Below, piece after piece: positions 1 through 9,102 of a stretch of DNA of 64,000 nt. Positions within the stretch are counted from its first letter, which is position 1; every line of letters starts with the position of its first letter. The translations under genes were made by a program, and so were the position numbers. This stretch comes from UBA8914 sp034002905 (GTDB lineage Bacteria; Pseudomonadota; Alphaproteobacteria; UBA9219): positions 1-64,000 of the forward strand of contig JAVEZQ010000007.1 in assembly GCA_034002905.1 (NCBI GenBank), given 5' to 3'. The notes below the pieces were generated by a model. That model ran no database searches and was not told where the DNA came from. It saw only the letters and a program-made list of their open reading frames with translations.

Positions 1-18
1 GCACCATTCATAAAAACA

Positions 19-43
19 CCGCCCCCCAAGGGCGGTTTTTTTT
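19..43 (+). terminator. Rho-independent terminator
   Basis: A perfect 6-bp stem CCGCCC/GGGCGG with a short CCCAA loop is followed by eight T residues, and an A-run in front could pair with that T-tract. It would end a transcript entering from the left edge of the window. Confidence 0.75.
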
Positions 44-94
44 ATGAATAATGATCCGATGCAGCTCTCAAACTTCCACGAAGAGGGTGTTCAC

Positions 95-121
95 AAAACG
101 CGAGATTAACGAGCGTTTTTT
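95..121 (+). terminator. Possible second terminator hairpin
   Basis: AAAACGC and GCGTTTT form a 7-bp stem around an 11-nt loop, with the T-run continuing. It is less GC-rich than the hairpin at 19-43. It may be a backup terminator or a leader hairpin for the chemoreceptor gene that follows. Confidence 0.4.
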
Positions 122-301
122 ATCAATTCTTCTTCTGAGCACCAGCCGACAAAAAGCCCCTCCCTTACCGACACAAGGCTGCCCATATAGCCACTTTTCG
201 TTTCGTGTTGAATAAAATTTCTCGTCCTTATATCGTTAACCTTAATGGTGAATCTTTTCTAGATCATCGGATCTTTCCCCCCAGACTCCAAGGCAACCGA
301 A

Positions 302-2356
302 ATGCTTTTCTTCTCGTCCCGCGAAGCCAAAATTGATTCCATCTCTTCCCCGATAACCCCCACACAAGAAAAAACGGAAGACTCCCCTTTTTCGGCAACA
401 AATGAAAATGACGTTGCCCCTATCTCTGTTTATGAGACAGATGAAACGCTTTGCGGCCTCTCGTCCGAAACATTCACGATAGGTGGGAAACAGGCTTCTT
501 TCGCCCTAGCCTATATTTCTCCACATGTCGATTTCCCGAAAGTAACTTCTTCATTGCGCCGCTTGGCCGGACACACGCCCATTATCGCCCTTTCAACAGC
601 GGGTGAACTTTGCGCCAGTGGCTCACAGGAAGGAAACCCCTTATACAAACCAACCGGAAACACATGGTCGTCTGTTGTCGTTCAGGTTTTTTCAGCGGAT
701 ATTTTTGAAAAGGTCAGCATACATAAAGTGTTTCTGCACAATGATGATATACGCAAAGGGGAGCCTTCACTAAGCCGGACTGAACGTGTGGATCGCATCA
801 AAAAATCCCTCGATCAGCAACGTCCGTCTTTTCCAATTGTTGCCAAAAACACTATCGCACTGACCTTTGTCGATGGCCTTTCTGCCTGTGAAAATTATTA
901 CATGGAGGCCGTCTATCGCTCTGGACATTTTCCCTGCCTGTTTGTCGGGGGATCTGCAGGAGGGAAATTTGATTTTAAAAACACCTATATTTTTGATGGC
1001 TCCGATATTCTTGAAAATCATGCCGTTACAATCTTTTTAAAAATTCGAAATAAGAAGGCTTATGGCGTTCTGAAAAGTCAGAACTTCGAAAAAACGGGCA
1101 TTTCCTTTATCGTTATTGATGCAAATCCGGATCGTCGGGTTGTTGCTTCAATCTATGACGAGAAGACAGGCGAAATTCAACCCTTTGCCCACACGCTTGC
1201 CAAAACGGTCAATGTCGACATACAAAACCTTACGACCTATCTCAACGGATATACGTTTGGCGTCGAAATCGATGGCGAGATTTTTGTCCGCTCCATCTCA
1301 CAAATCAACGAAGAAACAGGCGAAGTCTCATTCTTTTGCGACGTAAACAGTGGTGATAAGCTCCTTTTGCTCAAAGCCACAAATTTCGTCCAACAAACAA
1401 AGCGGGATATTACGGACTTTCTTCAAAACAAGCCCAAACCCATTGGAGCCATATTGGATGATTGCATCCTGCGACGCCTCAACAACGAAAAAAATCTAGC
1501 TGCTGTTTCAAGCGCATGGCCCATACCCGTTGCCGGTTTTTCGACCTTTGGGGAACTTTTTGGCATTAACATCAATCAAACTCTGACAGCGATTGTTTTT
1601 TTCGACACGAAAGGTGTTGAATTTGTAGATCCGTTTGTTGAAAAATTCCCGCTTCATTACGCAAGCTTCTTTAACTATTTCACACAAAGCGATCTTAACC
1701 GCGTCGAATTGCTTAACAAGCTGCGTTCAAAAATCATTGCACGTCTTATTGATTATTTTGAGGCCAACGCTCAACTTAACCAGAAAATTGATCATGCGCT
1801 TGAACAAGCCTCCTCTATTCGTCAGCTTATTGATCAAATGCATGCATCCATTTCGGAAAATGCGAAAGATGCCGCAAAAGCTGCTGATACAACATTCTTG
1901 TCCAATGAGTTCAGCCATCTGAACGAGGCTATGGCTGGCCTGAGAAGCGTTTTCAAAATAATTGATACAATCGCGAGTCAGACAAACCTTTTGGCCCTCA
2001 ACGCTACAATTGAAGCCGCCCGTGCCGGAGAAGCCGGAAAAGGCTTTTCTGTTGTAGCAACCGAAGTCAAGAAGCTTGCCCAAAACACAAAAAACAGCCT
2101 TGAGGGCACGCGTAATTCTATCGCAGAGATGGAAACATCGTTGTCAAATCTCGGAACGCACATCAGTCAAACGCAAAGCTCCTTGGGCCATACACAAGAA
2201 GAATTGGAACTCATCACCACACAAATAGACAACATGGCGAAGAACGTTCTTGTCATCGAAGAAATTCTTTCAATGCTGAGCGATGCCTCGATAGAACAAA
2301 AGAACGCGCTCAAAAATATGACAAAAGATATCGAGACGTTAAGGCGCTTGGACTAG
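302..2356 (+). CDS. Soluble FIST-domain methyl-accepting chemotaxis protein
   Basis: The protein has 684 residues and no hydrophobic segment, so it should be cytoplasmic. Residues about 55-250 look like a FIST_N domain (ALAYISPHVDF, ALSTAGELCASG) and about 255-480 like FIST_C, a sensory module thought to bind small ligands such as amino acids. Residues about 500-680 are helical, and around 558-580 carry the MCP signalling tip (QTNLLALNATIEAARAGEAG), the part that docks CheA/CheW. A purine-rich AAGGCA lies before the ATG. The gene stands alone between a terminator and the ribonuclease D gene. The MCP part is confident. The FIST assignment rests on motif resemblance, and the ligand is unknown. 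Confidence 0.85.
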   Translation: MLFFSSREAKIDSISSPITPTQEKTEDSPFSATNENDVAPISVYETDETLCGLSSETFTIGGKQASFALAYISPHVDFPKVTSSLRRLAGHTPIIALSTAGELCASGSQEGNPLYKPTGNTWSSVVVQVFSADIFEKVSIHKVFLHNDDIRKGEPSLSRTERVDRIKKSLDQQRPSFPIVAKNTIALTFVDGLSACENYYMEAVYRSGHFPCLFVGGSAGGKFDFKNTYIFDGSDILENHAVTIFLKIRNKKAYGVLKSQNFEKTGISFIVIDANPDRRVVASIYDEKTGEIQPFAHTLAKTVNVDIQNLTTYLNGYTFGVEIDGEIFVRSISQINEETGEVSFFCDVNSGDKLLLLKATNFVQQTKRDITDFLQNKPKPIGAILDDCILRRLNNEKNLAAVSSAWPIPVAGFSTFGELFGININQTLTAIVFFDTKGVEFVDPFVEKFPLHYASFFNYFTQSDLNRVELLNKLRSKIIARLIDYFEANAQLNQKIDHALEQASSIRQLIDQMHASISENAKDAAKAADTTFLSNEFSHLNEAMAGLRSVFKIIDTIASQTNLLALNATIEAARAGEAGKGFSVVATEVKKLAQNTKNSLEGTRNSIAEMETSLSNLGTHISQTQSSLGHTQEELELITTQIDNMAKNVLVIEEILSMLSDASIEQKNALKNMTKDIETLRRLD

Positions 2357-2489
2357 GACTTGCCCCATACATCAAAGATTATTTGGATTGCATCCTGCTT
2401 GCTCAGTATGTTAAGGACTCGGCATGTCGCTTCTGGCGAAGATATTTGCACGTTTCTTACCTTTCGTTCCAGCAGATAAGGATTTTCAC

Positions 2490-3125
2490 ATGGCCGAGCC
2501 GAACATTACACTCCATCAGGGTGATATTCCCGCCGATCTCGATTTTGGGTCTTGCGTGGCGGTGGACACGGAGTCCCTCGGCCTTAATTGCACGCGTGAC
2601 CGCTTATGCGTGGTTCAGCTTTCCTCCGGCGACGGCACCGCCCATTTGGTTCAATTTATGCCCGGCCAGCACGACGCGCCGAACCTCAAGAAGCTACTTT
2701 CTGATCCCAATGTACTCAAGCTGTTTCACTATGCCCGCGCCGATCTGGCCATGATTTTCTTTAATTTGGGCGTCATGCCACAACCCATTTATTGCACCAA
2801 GATCGCCTCGGTCATCGGACGCACCTTTACTGACAAGCATAGCTTAAAAGATCTAACCCGCGATTTGCTGGGTTTTGAACTCGCCAAGGAACAACAAACC
2901 TCCGATTGGGGAGCGCCTGTTTTGTCAAAAGAACAGATGACTTATGCCGCGACCGATGTGCTTCACCTGCACAAGCTCCGTGAAAAGCTGGAAGGTATCC
3001 TTGCGCGCGAACACCGCGACCATCTGGCCAAGGCAGCATTTGCTTTCTTGCCGACGCGTGCCGCGCTGGATGTTGCAGGCTGGGCCGATGTGGATATTTT
3101 CGCCCATCGCCCTATTAAAAGATAA
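2490..3125 (+). CDS. rnd: Ribonuclease D, short alphaproteobacterial form
   Basis: This is a DEDD-family 3'-5' exoribonuclease, expected to trim tRNA and other stable RNA 3' ends. The motifs are present: Exo I DTES (D26, E28), Exo II HYARADLAMI and Exo III YAATD. There is only the catalytic domain (about 211 residues), as in the short alphaproteobacterial form without HRDC domains. The start is ambiguous. The ATG at 2490 has AAGGA seven bases upstream and gives the usual N-terminus. An in-frame ATG at 2424 also has AAGGA six bases upstream and would add 22 residues (MSLLAKIFARFLPF...) with an amphipathic or hydrophobic character. It is followed by lptC after about 90 bp. Confidence 0.88.
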   Translation: MAEPNITLHQGDIPADLDFGSCVAVDTESLGLNCTRDRLCVVQLSSGDGTAHLVQFMPGQHDAPNLKKLLSDPNVLKLFHYARADLAMIFFNLGVMPQPIYCTKIASVIGRTFTDKHSLKDLTRDLLGFELAKEQQTSDWGAPVLSKEQMTYAATDVLHLHKLREKLEGILAREHRDHLAKAAFAFLPTRAALDVAGWADVDIFAHRPIKR

Positions 3126-3218
3126 GCCTGCGCGCCTTTTTTCATCCATAAAATAGCCATGACCCTCCCCCAATGTGAAAGGGTGCTATAGCTGTTTGCT
3201 ATTGAATCCGAGGGCCCT

Positions 3219-3929
3219 ATGGTTGAAAATACTCGCATGATCGAAGACAACACGACTCCCGCCCCCACGCGACTTGGCAAGCTGAAACCCCGCGACACAA
3301 GTTATGCCGCTGCCGATACGATATCCTATAGCCGTAAAGTCGGACGTCTAAGGTGGATCTTGCCCGCTACGGCGCTGATTGCCGTGGCCCTTCTCTTTAT
3401 CTGGCCCTATTGGCAGACAAACCGAATCGCCGTCACGATGGTCGATAATGTCCCCAATCTGATGATTGAGAAACTGAATCTCAGCGGCCTTGATGCCAAA
3501 AACCAGCCCTATAACCTGACTGCCGACCGCGCATTACAAGCCCAAGACAAGCGCGACCTCGTCGATCTGGAAAATCCCAAGGGAGAAATTAACCTCCAAA
3601 ACGGAGCTTGGGTCGCCGGACAGGCCGAGCGTGGCCAGCTCAACGAATCGGACAAAAAGCTATGGCTTGGCGGAAATGTTGAGCTTTTTCATGATGATGG
3701 ATACCGTTTTTCATCCAATGAATTGTATTTCGATATGGATAAAAGCAACGCTTGGGGCGATAAACCCGTTACCATTCAGGGTAATTTTGGCGAAATCGAG
3801 GGGGAAGGCTTCCAAATGACCAACGGGGGGGATTCTCTGGTTGTAAAAGGACCTGCCCGCGCCAAGCTTTATTTGCATCCCGAGCCAACCGAGGGTAAAC
3901 CGAATATCAATCATTCCTCATCACGATAA
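3219..3929 (+). CDS. lptC: LPS export protein LptC
   Basis: LptC is the bitopic inner-membrane protein that receives LPS from the LptB2FG transporter and passes it to LptA. The 236-residue product has a 45-residue cytoplasmic tail, one transmembrane helix at about residues 48-66 (WILPATALIAVALLFIWPYW) and a periplasmic beta-rich domain with alternating polar and hydrophobic strands (WLGGNVELFHDDGYRFSSNELYF region). It is first in a tight lptC-lptA-lptB run, four bases before lptA. The N-terminal tail is longer than in E. coli LptC. Confidence 0.9.
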   Translation: MVENTRMIEDNTTPAPTRLGKLKPRDTSYAAADTISYSRKVGRLRWILPATALIAVALLFIWPYWQTNRIAVTMVDNVPNLMIEKLNLSGLDAKNQPYNLTADRALQAQDKRDLVDLENPKGEINLQNGAWVAGQAERGQLNESDKKLWLGGNVELFHDDGYRFSSNELYFDMDKSNAWGDKPVTIQGNFGEIEGEGFQMTNGGDSLVVKGPARAKLYLHPEPTEGKPNINHSSSR

Positions 3930-3933
3930 GAGC

Positions 3934-4803
3934 ATGATCCGATATCTTCGCCCTCTTTGTCTTCTGGCCCTTGGCCTTTATCTCTCTGCCCTGCCAGCCA
4001 TAGCGCAGGATGTGCCGCCGCCTTCACAGAAAAGCGGAGAAGATATTGTCGATATCTCGGCCCAACAAAGCCTCGAATGGCATGAGGATACACGCCAATA
4101 CGTCGCTCGTGGCGAGGCCAAGGCTGTGAAAGGCGATTTGATCGTCGAAGCTGATATCCTCACCGCTCATCAACCAGAAAAAGGAGCGGCACAAACACAG
4201 AGTGCTTCCCCAAACGGTACGCAAAGCAATGTCGACCTTATGACTGCGGAAGGAAATGTCCGCATTCACGATACCAAGCAAAAGGTTTTTGGCGACAAAG
4301 CCGTATATGACCTGAATAAGGGGCTTATCCATATTACAGGCAACAACCTGAAATACATGACCGAGAAAACCATCGTCACAGCCAAAGACTCTTTGGAGTT
4401 TGATGAAAAGAACAATCGCGCCACCGCACGCGGTCATGCCATTGGCCAGAATGATCAAACACGCGTCGAGGCCGATATCCTCAAGGCTTTCTTTGCCAAG
4501 AACGCGGCAGGCAATTTAGAGATGAACATCCTGCGCGCGTGGGGCAATGTGATCATCGTGACCAAAGACGGCGGCGTCTCGCGCGGCGATGTGGCGCAAT
4601 ATGACGCAAAAACAGACAAAGCCCTTCTGGCTAAAAATGTCCGCATTACGCGCGGCAAAACCCAGTTGATGGGAAGCAAAGCCGAAGTCGATTTCAAAAC
4701 AGGCCAGAGCCGCCTTTTAAGCGGTGGCGAAGGGCGTGTTCATGCACTCTTGGCCACCCAAAAGGACGAGAAAAAAGAAAACACCAAGAAGGAGGCGCCA
4801 TGA
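3934..4803 (+). CDS. lptA: LPS transport periplasmic protein LptA
   Basis: LptA forms the periplasmic bridge that carries LPS to the outer membrane. A signal peptide (MIRYLRPLCLLALGLYLSALPAIA, cleavage near AIA-Q) precedes OstA/LptA jelly-roll repeats: AQQSLEWHEDTRQYVARGEA, VDLMTAEGNVRIHDTKQKVF and ATARGHA. At 289 residues it is longer than E. coli LptA, with about 50 extra residues and a charged Lys/Glu tail. Its stop overlaps the lptB start by ATGA, which suggests translational coupling. Confidence 0.92.
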   Translation: MIRYLRPLCLLALGLYLSALPAIAQDVPPPSQKSGEDIVDISAQQSLEWHEDTRQYVARGEAKAVKGDLIVEADILTAHQPEKGAAQTQSASPNGTQSNVDLMTAEGNVRIHDTKQKVFGDKAVYDLNKGLIHITGNNLKYMTEKTIVTAKDSLEFDEKNNRATARGHAIGQNDQTRVEADILKAFFAKNAAGNLEMNILRAWGNVIIVTKDGGVSRGDVAQYDAKTDKALLAKNVRITRGKTQLMGSKAEVDFKTGQSRLLSGGEGRVHALLATQKDEKKENTKKEAP

Positions 4804-5612
4804 CCTCCGCCAGAACCGTGATCCCCTTCTCCCCCGCTGCCGAAAAAACAACGGAAACGAACCGCAAAGGTCCCATGGCTCAGTCATCATTACATGGATT
4901 AGCCGCAAGCCATCTGGGCAAAAGTTATCGCGGACGTCCCGTCTTGCGCGATGTGAGCATTTCCCTTAAACGCGGCGAAGTCGTTGGCTTGCTGGGCCCC
5001 AACGGTGCGGGAAAGACCACCTGTTTTTACATGCTCACCGGCCTTATCGCCCCCGATATGGGCAGCATCATGATTGACGGCATGGACGTTTCGTCCTTGC
5101 CCATGTATCGACGGGCGCGTCTGGGTTTAAGCTATCTGCCCCAAGAAACGTCAATCTTTCGCGGCCTGAACGTCGAAGACAATATTCGCGCGATCCTAGA
5201 AGTGATCGAGCCCGACCGCGACATGCGCGAACAAATGCTGGACGAGCTTCTTGTGGAGTTTGGTATCTCACATCTGCGCCGTGCACCCGCCATTGCCCTT
5301 TCTGGCGGTGAGCGACGACGCGTGGAAATCGCGCGTGCGCTGGCGTCACAACCTCATTTCCTTCTTCTTGACGAACCCTTTGCGGGGATCGATCCCATCG
5401 CTCTTGGCGATATTCGCAACCTCGTTATGCATCTGCGTGATCGCGGGCTTGGGGTTTTGATCACCGATCATAATGTGCGCGCCACATTGGAAATCGTGGA
5501 TCGCGCCTATATCATCCATGATGGCCAAGTGCTCATGGAAGGCACTGCCGAAGAAATCGTGGCACATGACGCCGTTCGCCGCGTCTATCTGGGCGACGAG
5601 TTTAGAATGTGA
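4800..5612 (+). CDS. lptB: LPS export ABC transporter ATPase LptB
   Basis: This is the cytoplasmic ATPase that powers LPS extraction. Walker A GPNGAGKTT lies at about residues 66-74, the signature LSGGERRR near 166, Walker B LLLDEPFAGIDP near 187, and the H-loop is in LITDHNVR. All catalytic elements are intact. The annotated start is the ATG overlapping the lptA stop and gives a 25-residue N-terminal extension over the usual LptB. An internal ATG at 4875 (MAQSSLHG) would give the normal length. The lptA overlap favours 4800 but does not prove it. rpoN starts five bases downstream. Confidence 0.95.
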   Translation: MTSARTVIPFSPAAEKTTETNRKGPMAQSSLHGLAASHLGKSYRGRPVLRDVSISLKRGEVVGLLGPNGAGKTTCFYMLTGLIAPDMGSIMIDGMDVSSLPMYRRARLGLSYLPQETSIFRGLNVEDNIRAILEVIEPDRDMREQMLDELLVEFGISHLRRAPAIALSGGERRRVEIARALASQPHFLLLDEPFAGIDPIALGDIRNLVMHLRDRGLGVLITDHNVRATLEIVDRAYIIHDGQVLMEGTAEEIVAHDAVRRVYLGDEFRM

Positions 5613-5616
5613 AGGC

Positions 5617-7050
5617 ATGACGGGGTCCCAACGTCTCGACATAAGACAGGGTCAAAACCTTGTTATGACGCCCCAGCTGCAGCAAGCGATCAAATTGCTG
5701 CAAATGTCGAGTATGGAGCTGAGCGCTTTTGTCGCAGGCGAGCTTGAAAACAATCCTTTTCTTGAACGCGAAGACGGCTTTGAAAATTTTGAATCGAACG
5801 CGTCTTCTCCATCAAGCCATGAATCCCTCGATCCCGCGCAAGCCTCTTCCCCTACAGAGTCACAGACGCCGGATGGCTATGATAGCGGGTCCGAATCCTT
5901 TGCCTCTCACGACACGCCCCACACGCCCGGCGCCGAGAAAAGACCTCTGGCCGAAACCCTCGCTGACAAGCCAAGCCTGCGCGATCACCTTATTAGCCAG
6001 ATTCACATTGATTTTGTGAATCCTATCGAATGCCTAATTGCGGTTGCCCTTGTCGATCTAATCGACGAGGCGGGCTATCTCCCCCACGATCTCGACCTTG
6101 TCCGCGCACAGCTTGGTGTCACGCCCGCTCTCTTTGACTCGGTCATCGAAAGGTTACAGCGCTGTGACCCGCCGGGCATCTTCGCCCGCTCGCTCAAGGA
6201 ATGCCTGACCATCCAGCTGCGCGAGAAAAACCGTCTTGATCCCGCCATGGTGAGCCTTCTCGACCATCTCGATCTTCTAGCCAAACGCGAGCTGCAAAGT
6301 CTGATGAAGCTGTGCGGCGTTGATCAAGAAGATCTGGCCGATATGATCAATGAAATCCGTGCGCTTGATCCCAAGCCTGCGCTTGCCTTTACCGCCGATG
6401 CCGCTCCGACCATTACACCGGATGTCTTTTTGATTCCCCAGCCCAAGGAAGGGTGGCGTGTCGAACTGAACAGCGATAACCTGCCGCGCGTTCTGGTCAA
6501 TGAAACCTTTTATACACAAATCAATAACGGTACGCTCAGCGGCGAAGACAAGAGCTATATGAGCGAACGCTGGCAACATGCCAACTGGCTTGTTAAAGCC
6601 CTGCATCAACGTGCCACAACCATCCTGAAAGTCGCGAGTGAAATTGTCCGCCAACAAGACAAGTTTTTCGTGTATGGCGTCCAGCACCTCAAACCGCTCA
6701 TCCTCAAGGACATTGCCGAAGCCATCGAAATTCATGAATCAACCGTCAGTCGCGTGACGCAAAACAAATATATCGCCACGCCACGCGGTTTATTCGAGCT
6801 GAAATATTTCTTCTCTGGTGCCCTGCCCACAACCGGCGGCGTTGAATCCGTTTCCACGCATGCAGTGCGCGAACGCATCAAGGCACTGGTCGATGCCGAA
6901 AATCCCAAAGCGATTTTATCCGATGACAAGATTATGGAACTCTTGCGCAAAGAAGGTATCGATATCGCACGACGCACCGTTGCCAAATATCGCGAGAGCC
7001 TGAACATCCCCTCCTCGGCGCAACGCCGTCGGGACAAGCGGGTCTTGTAA
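5617..7050 (+). CDS. rpoN: RNA polymerase sigma-54 factor
   Basis: RpoN directs RNA polymerase to -24/-12 promoters and needs AAA+ activators. Region I is present from the N-terminus (RLDIRQGQNLVMTPQLQQAI), then an acidic Ser/Pro-rich linker (about residues 60-115), the core-binding domain, the HTH (KDIAEAIEIHESTVSRVTQ) and an RpoN box variant ARRTVAKYRE near residues 451-460. Length is 477 residues, typical of the family. The start at 5617 was chosen because it gives the conserved N-terminus. Its upstream frame overlaps lptB and looks like a shadow. The location after lptB and before hpf and ptsN is the classical proteobacterial order. Confidence 0.95.
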   Translation: MTGSQRLDIRQGQNLVMTPQLQQAIKLLQMSSMELSAFVAGELENNPFLEREDGFENFESNASSPSSHESLDPAQASSPTESQTPDGYDSGSESFASHDTPHTPGAEKRPLAETLADKPSLRDHLISQIHIDFVNPIECLIAVALVDLIDEAGYLPHDLDLVRAQLGVTPALFDSVIERLQRCDPPGIFARSLKECLTIQLREKNRLDPAMVSLLDHLDLLAKRELQSLMKLCGVDQEDLADMINEIRALDPKPALAFTADAAPTITPDVFLIPQPKEGWRVELNSDNLPRVLVNETFYTQINNGTLSGEDKSYMSERWQHANWLVKALHQRATTILKVASEIVRQQDKFFVYGVQHLKPLILKDIAEAIEIHESTVSRVTQNKYIATPRGLFELKYFFSGALPTTGGVESVSTHAVRERIKALVDAENPKAILSDDKIMELLRKEGIDIARRTVAKYRESLNIPSSAQRRRDKRVL

Positions 7051-7151
7051 AGACGAATCGACTTTTTTCATAAAGGCTTTCTCTTGTCAGCGAGGAAAAG
7101 GAACGGCATACTTTATCGATCCTTTCCTTTCTGCGATCAAGGAGACCTGCC

Positions 7152-7553
7152 ATGTTTCAAGAGTTCAAATCCTTTATTTCCCGCGGCAATGTTATCGATA
7201 TGGCCGTCGGTATCATCATGGGATCGGCTTTTACCGCCATTGTCTCCTCGCTGGTTAGCGACGTAATGATGCCCCCCATCGGCATTCTGCTTGGCGGCAT
7301 AGACTTTTCCGACTTTTTCGTCCCGCTCAACGGCGAACACTATGAAACGCTTAAAGCCGCCAAGGATGCCGGAGCCGCCACGCTTAACTATGGCGTCTTT
7401 ATCAATGCCGTGATCAAGTTCCTGATCGTCGCCTTTGCTGTCTTTATTCTAGTCAAACAGGTCAACCGCTTTCAAAAGAAGGCCAACGCAGCCGCTCCGA
7501 CCCGTGATCAGGAGCTTTTGATGGAAATTCGCGACCTCCTCAGCAAAAAATAG
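7152..7553 (+). CDS. mscL: Large-conductance mechanosensitive channel MscL
   Basis: MscL is a homopentameric inner-membrane channel that opens under hypo-osmotic shock. The 133-residue product has the conserved N-terminal amphipathic helix and TM1 (FKSFISRGNVIDMAVGIIMG), the periplasmic loop, TM2 (INAVIKFLIVAFAVFILVK) and the cytoplasmic bundle helix ending in EIRDLLSKK. AAGGAG lies a few bases before the ATG. It sits between rpoN and hpf, which is an insertion into an otherwise conserved cluster. It probably has its own promoter in the 100-bp gap. Confidence 0.95.
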   Translation: MFQEFKSFISRGNVIDMAVGIIMGSAFTAIVSSLVSDVMMPPIGILLGGIDFSDFFVPLNGEHYETLKAAKDAGAATLNYGVFINAVIKFLIVAFAVFILVKQVNRFQKKANAAAPTRDQELLMEIRDLLSKK

Positions 7554-7750
7554 CCCTTTATCGTCAAGGAGTTGATCGGCAACTTGCTTGCGTGCTTGAC
7601 TCCTTGGCATATCGGATTATCTTTGCCCTTCTGTCTGTGACGAGATTTCTCGTAGACATGATAAAGGGCCCAGACCGGTCAAGGGCACCCACAAGGAGCA
7701 AACGGATCGGAAAGTGGTTTTTTGTTTAACATCAACAGTTTAGGTTTTCC

Positions 7751-8335
7751 ATGCAACTTTCTGTTAAAGGCAAGCAAATCGATGTCGGCGATGCCTTGCG
7801 CCAACATGTTTCCGAACAACTGAGCGAAATCGTCGGCAAGTATCTCGGCGATTCCCTTGATGCTTCCGTGACCTTCTCACGCGAAGCCCACCTGTTCCGT
7901 GCTGACATCACCGTTCACGCCGGTCGCGGCATCACCCTGCAAAGCAATGCCAGCGCGGGCGAGCCCTATCCCTCCTTTGATCTGGCCGCTGAACGCATGG
8001 CTGAGCGCTTGCGCCGCCACAAAAACCGCTTGAAGAAACATCATCAGGAAACAGCCGTGGTTGATGCCTATCAGGCACCTACCTTTGTCTTGAACGCGAA
8101 TGTCCCTGATGTTTCTGATGCTGCCGACGAACTTGACAATCCCCTCGTCATCGCAGAAATGACAACACCTATCGAGGTCCTGACTGTCAGCGAAGCGGTC
8201 ATGAAACTCGACCTTGGCGATCTGCCAGCCTTGCTCTTCCGCAACAGCGCGCATGACCGCCTTAACATGATCTATCGCCGCCCAGACGGCAATATCGGCT
8301 GGGTCGACCCTGCCGAACAAAGCAAGGCAGCTTAG
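7751..8335 (+). CDS. hpf: Long-form ribosome hibernation promoting factor
   Basis: HPF binds the 30S decoding site and, in the long form, dimerises ribosomes to 100S in stationary phase. Residues 1-105 are the S30AE domain (MQLSVKGKQIDVGDALRQHV...). After a linker, the C-terminal dimerisation domain has the usual DLPALLFRNSAHDRLNMIYR stretch. Length 194 residues matches long HPF. It is followed 15 bases later by ptsN. A 200-bp gap from mscL holds a TTGACT-like -35 at about 7600 but no convincing -10. Confidence 0.93.
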   Translation: MQLSVKGKQIDVGDALRQHVSEQLSEIVGKYLGDSLDASVTFSREAHLFRADITVHAGRGITLQSNASAGEPYPSFDLAAERMAERLRRHKNRLKKHHQETAVVDAYQAPTFVLNANVPDVSDAADELDNPLVIAEMTTPIEVLTVSEAVMKLDLGDLPALLFRNSAHDRLNMIYRRPDGNIGWVDPAEQSKAA

Positions 8336-8350
8336 GTTCAGGGCCCAGCC

Positions 8351-8830
8351 ATGAACAAACCCGCTTCCTTACGCGATCTCATGGCTGCCGATGCCATTCT
8401 GGTCGATCTTGACGCCAGCGACAAAAAAACGCTGCTTCAGCTTCTCTCCCATCACGCAGCACAATCCTTGGGGCTTGCCGAACATATGCTCTTTGATGTG
8501 CTATGGGAACGGGAGAAGCTGGGCACAACAGGCGTAGGCGCCGGCATCGCCATCCCGCATGGCCGTGTTGATGGCCTGCCAGACGTACGCGGCTTTTTTG
8601 TGCGGCTGAAATCCGCCATTGTCTTTGACGCCGTTGATCATCAGCCTGTCGACCTTGTCTTCCTGCTTCTCGCACCGGAAGATGCTGGCGCTGACCATCT
8701 GCATGCTCTGGCAACTGTGTCACGAACATTGCGTGACAGCGCTTTTTGCGACAAATTGCGCAAGGCCAAAGACAAGAAGGATCTCTGTACTCTTTTGGAG
8801 AGCGTCTCTACACCGGATGTCGCGGCTTAA
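8351..8830 (+). CDS. ptsN: PTS EIIA-Ntr regulatory protein
   Basis: EIIA-Ntr is the terminal phosphoacceptor of the nitrogen PTS, a regulatory chain rather than a transporter. The 159-residue product is one PTS EIIA type-2 domain. The phosphorylated His is in the conserved IAIPHGRVDG motif (H70), with LVFLLLAPEDAGADHL further on. It is co-directional with rpoN and hpf, matching the known linkage between sigma-54 and PTS-Ntr genes. No other PTS-Ntr gene is in the window. Confidence 0.93.
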   Translation: MNKPASLRDLMAADAILVDLDASDKKTLLQLLSHHAAQSLGLAEHMLFDVLWEREKLGTTGVGAGIAIPHGRVDGLPDVRGFFVRLKSAIVFDAVDHQPVDLVFLLLAPEDAGADHLHALATVSRTLRDSAFCDKLRKAKDKKDLCTLLESVSTPDVAA

Positions 8831-8878
8831 AGACAAAACGCGCCCCAAACATCTTCTCTTGACAAGAAAGAGCATTCA

Positions 8879-9097
8879 TTGTCTTCCTTGATTATGGTTG
8901 ACAAACGCACACCCCTGCCCAAACGCAAGAAAGAATCTGATCTCCCCGGACTTTTAATCGGCTGGATATTTATCGTGCTTGTTCTTTTCGGGATTGCTTT
9001 ACTGGTGCTGTACGCCAAACCAGAAAAGAAATTGGTGTGCGACACGCGCAATCGGACCACGTCTTTGACGAGTTTCGGTTCTTGCCACAAAGAATGA
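8879..9097 (+). CDS. Small single-span membrane protein
   Basis: I do not recognise this 72-residue protein. It has a basic N-terminus (DKRTPLPKRKKE), one transmembrane segment at about residues 25-46 (LLIGWIFIVLVLFGIALLVL) and a short tail with two cysteines. A TTG at 8879 has AAAGAG six bases upstream. The ATG at 8894 has no ribosome-binding site, so the TTG start is preferred. It lies after ptsN and converges with the flagellar rod gene, five bases apart. Confidence 0.55.
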   Translation: MSSLIMVDKRTPLPKRKKESDLPGLLIGWIFIVLVLFGIALLVLYAKPEKKLVCDTRNRTTSLTSFGSCHKE

Positions 9098-9102
9098 TTG
9101 GC

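Noticed and set aside
5473..5616. Upstream extension of rpoN
   Set aside because: It lies inside lptB in another frame and has no sigma-54 similarity.
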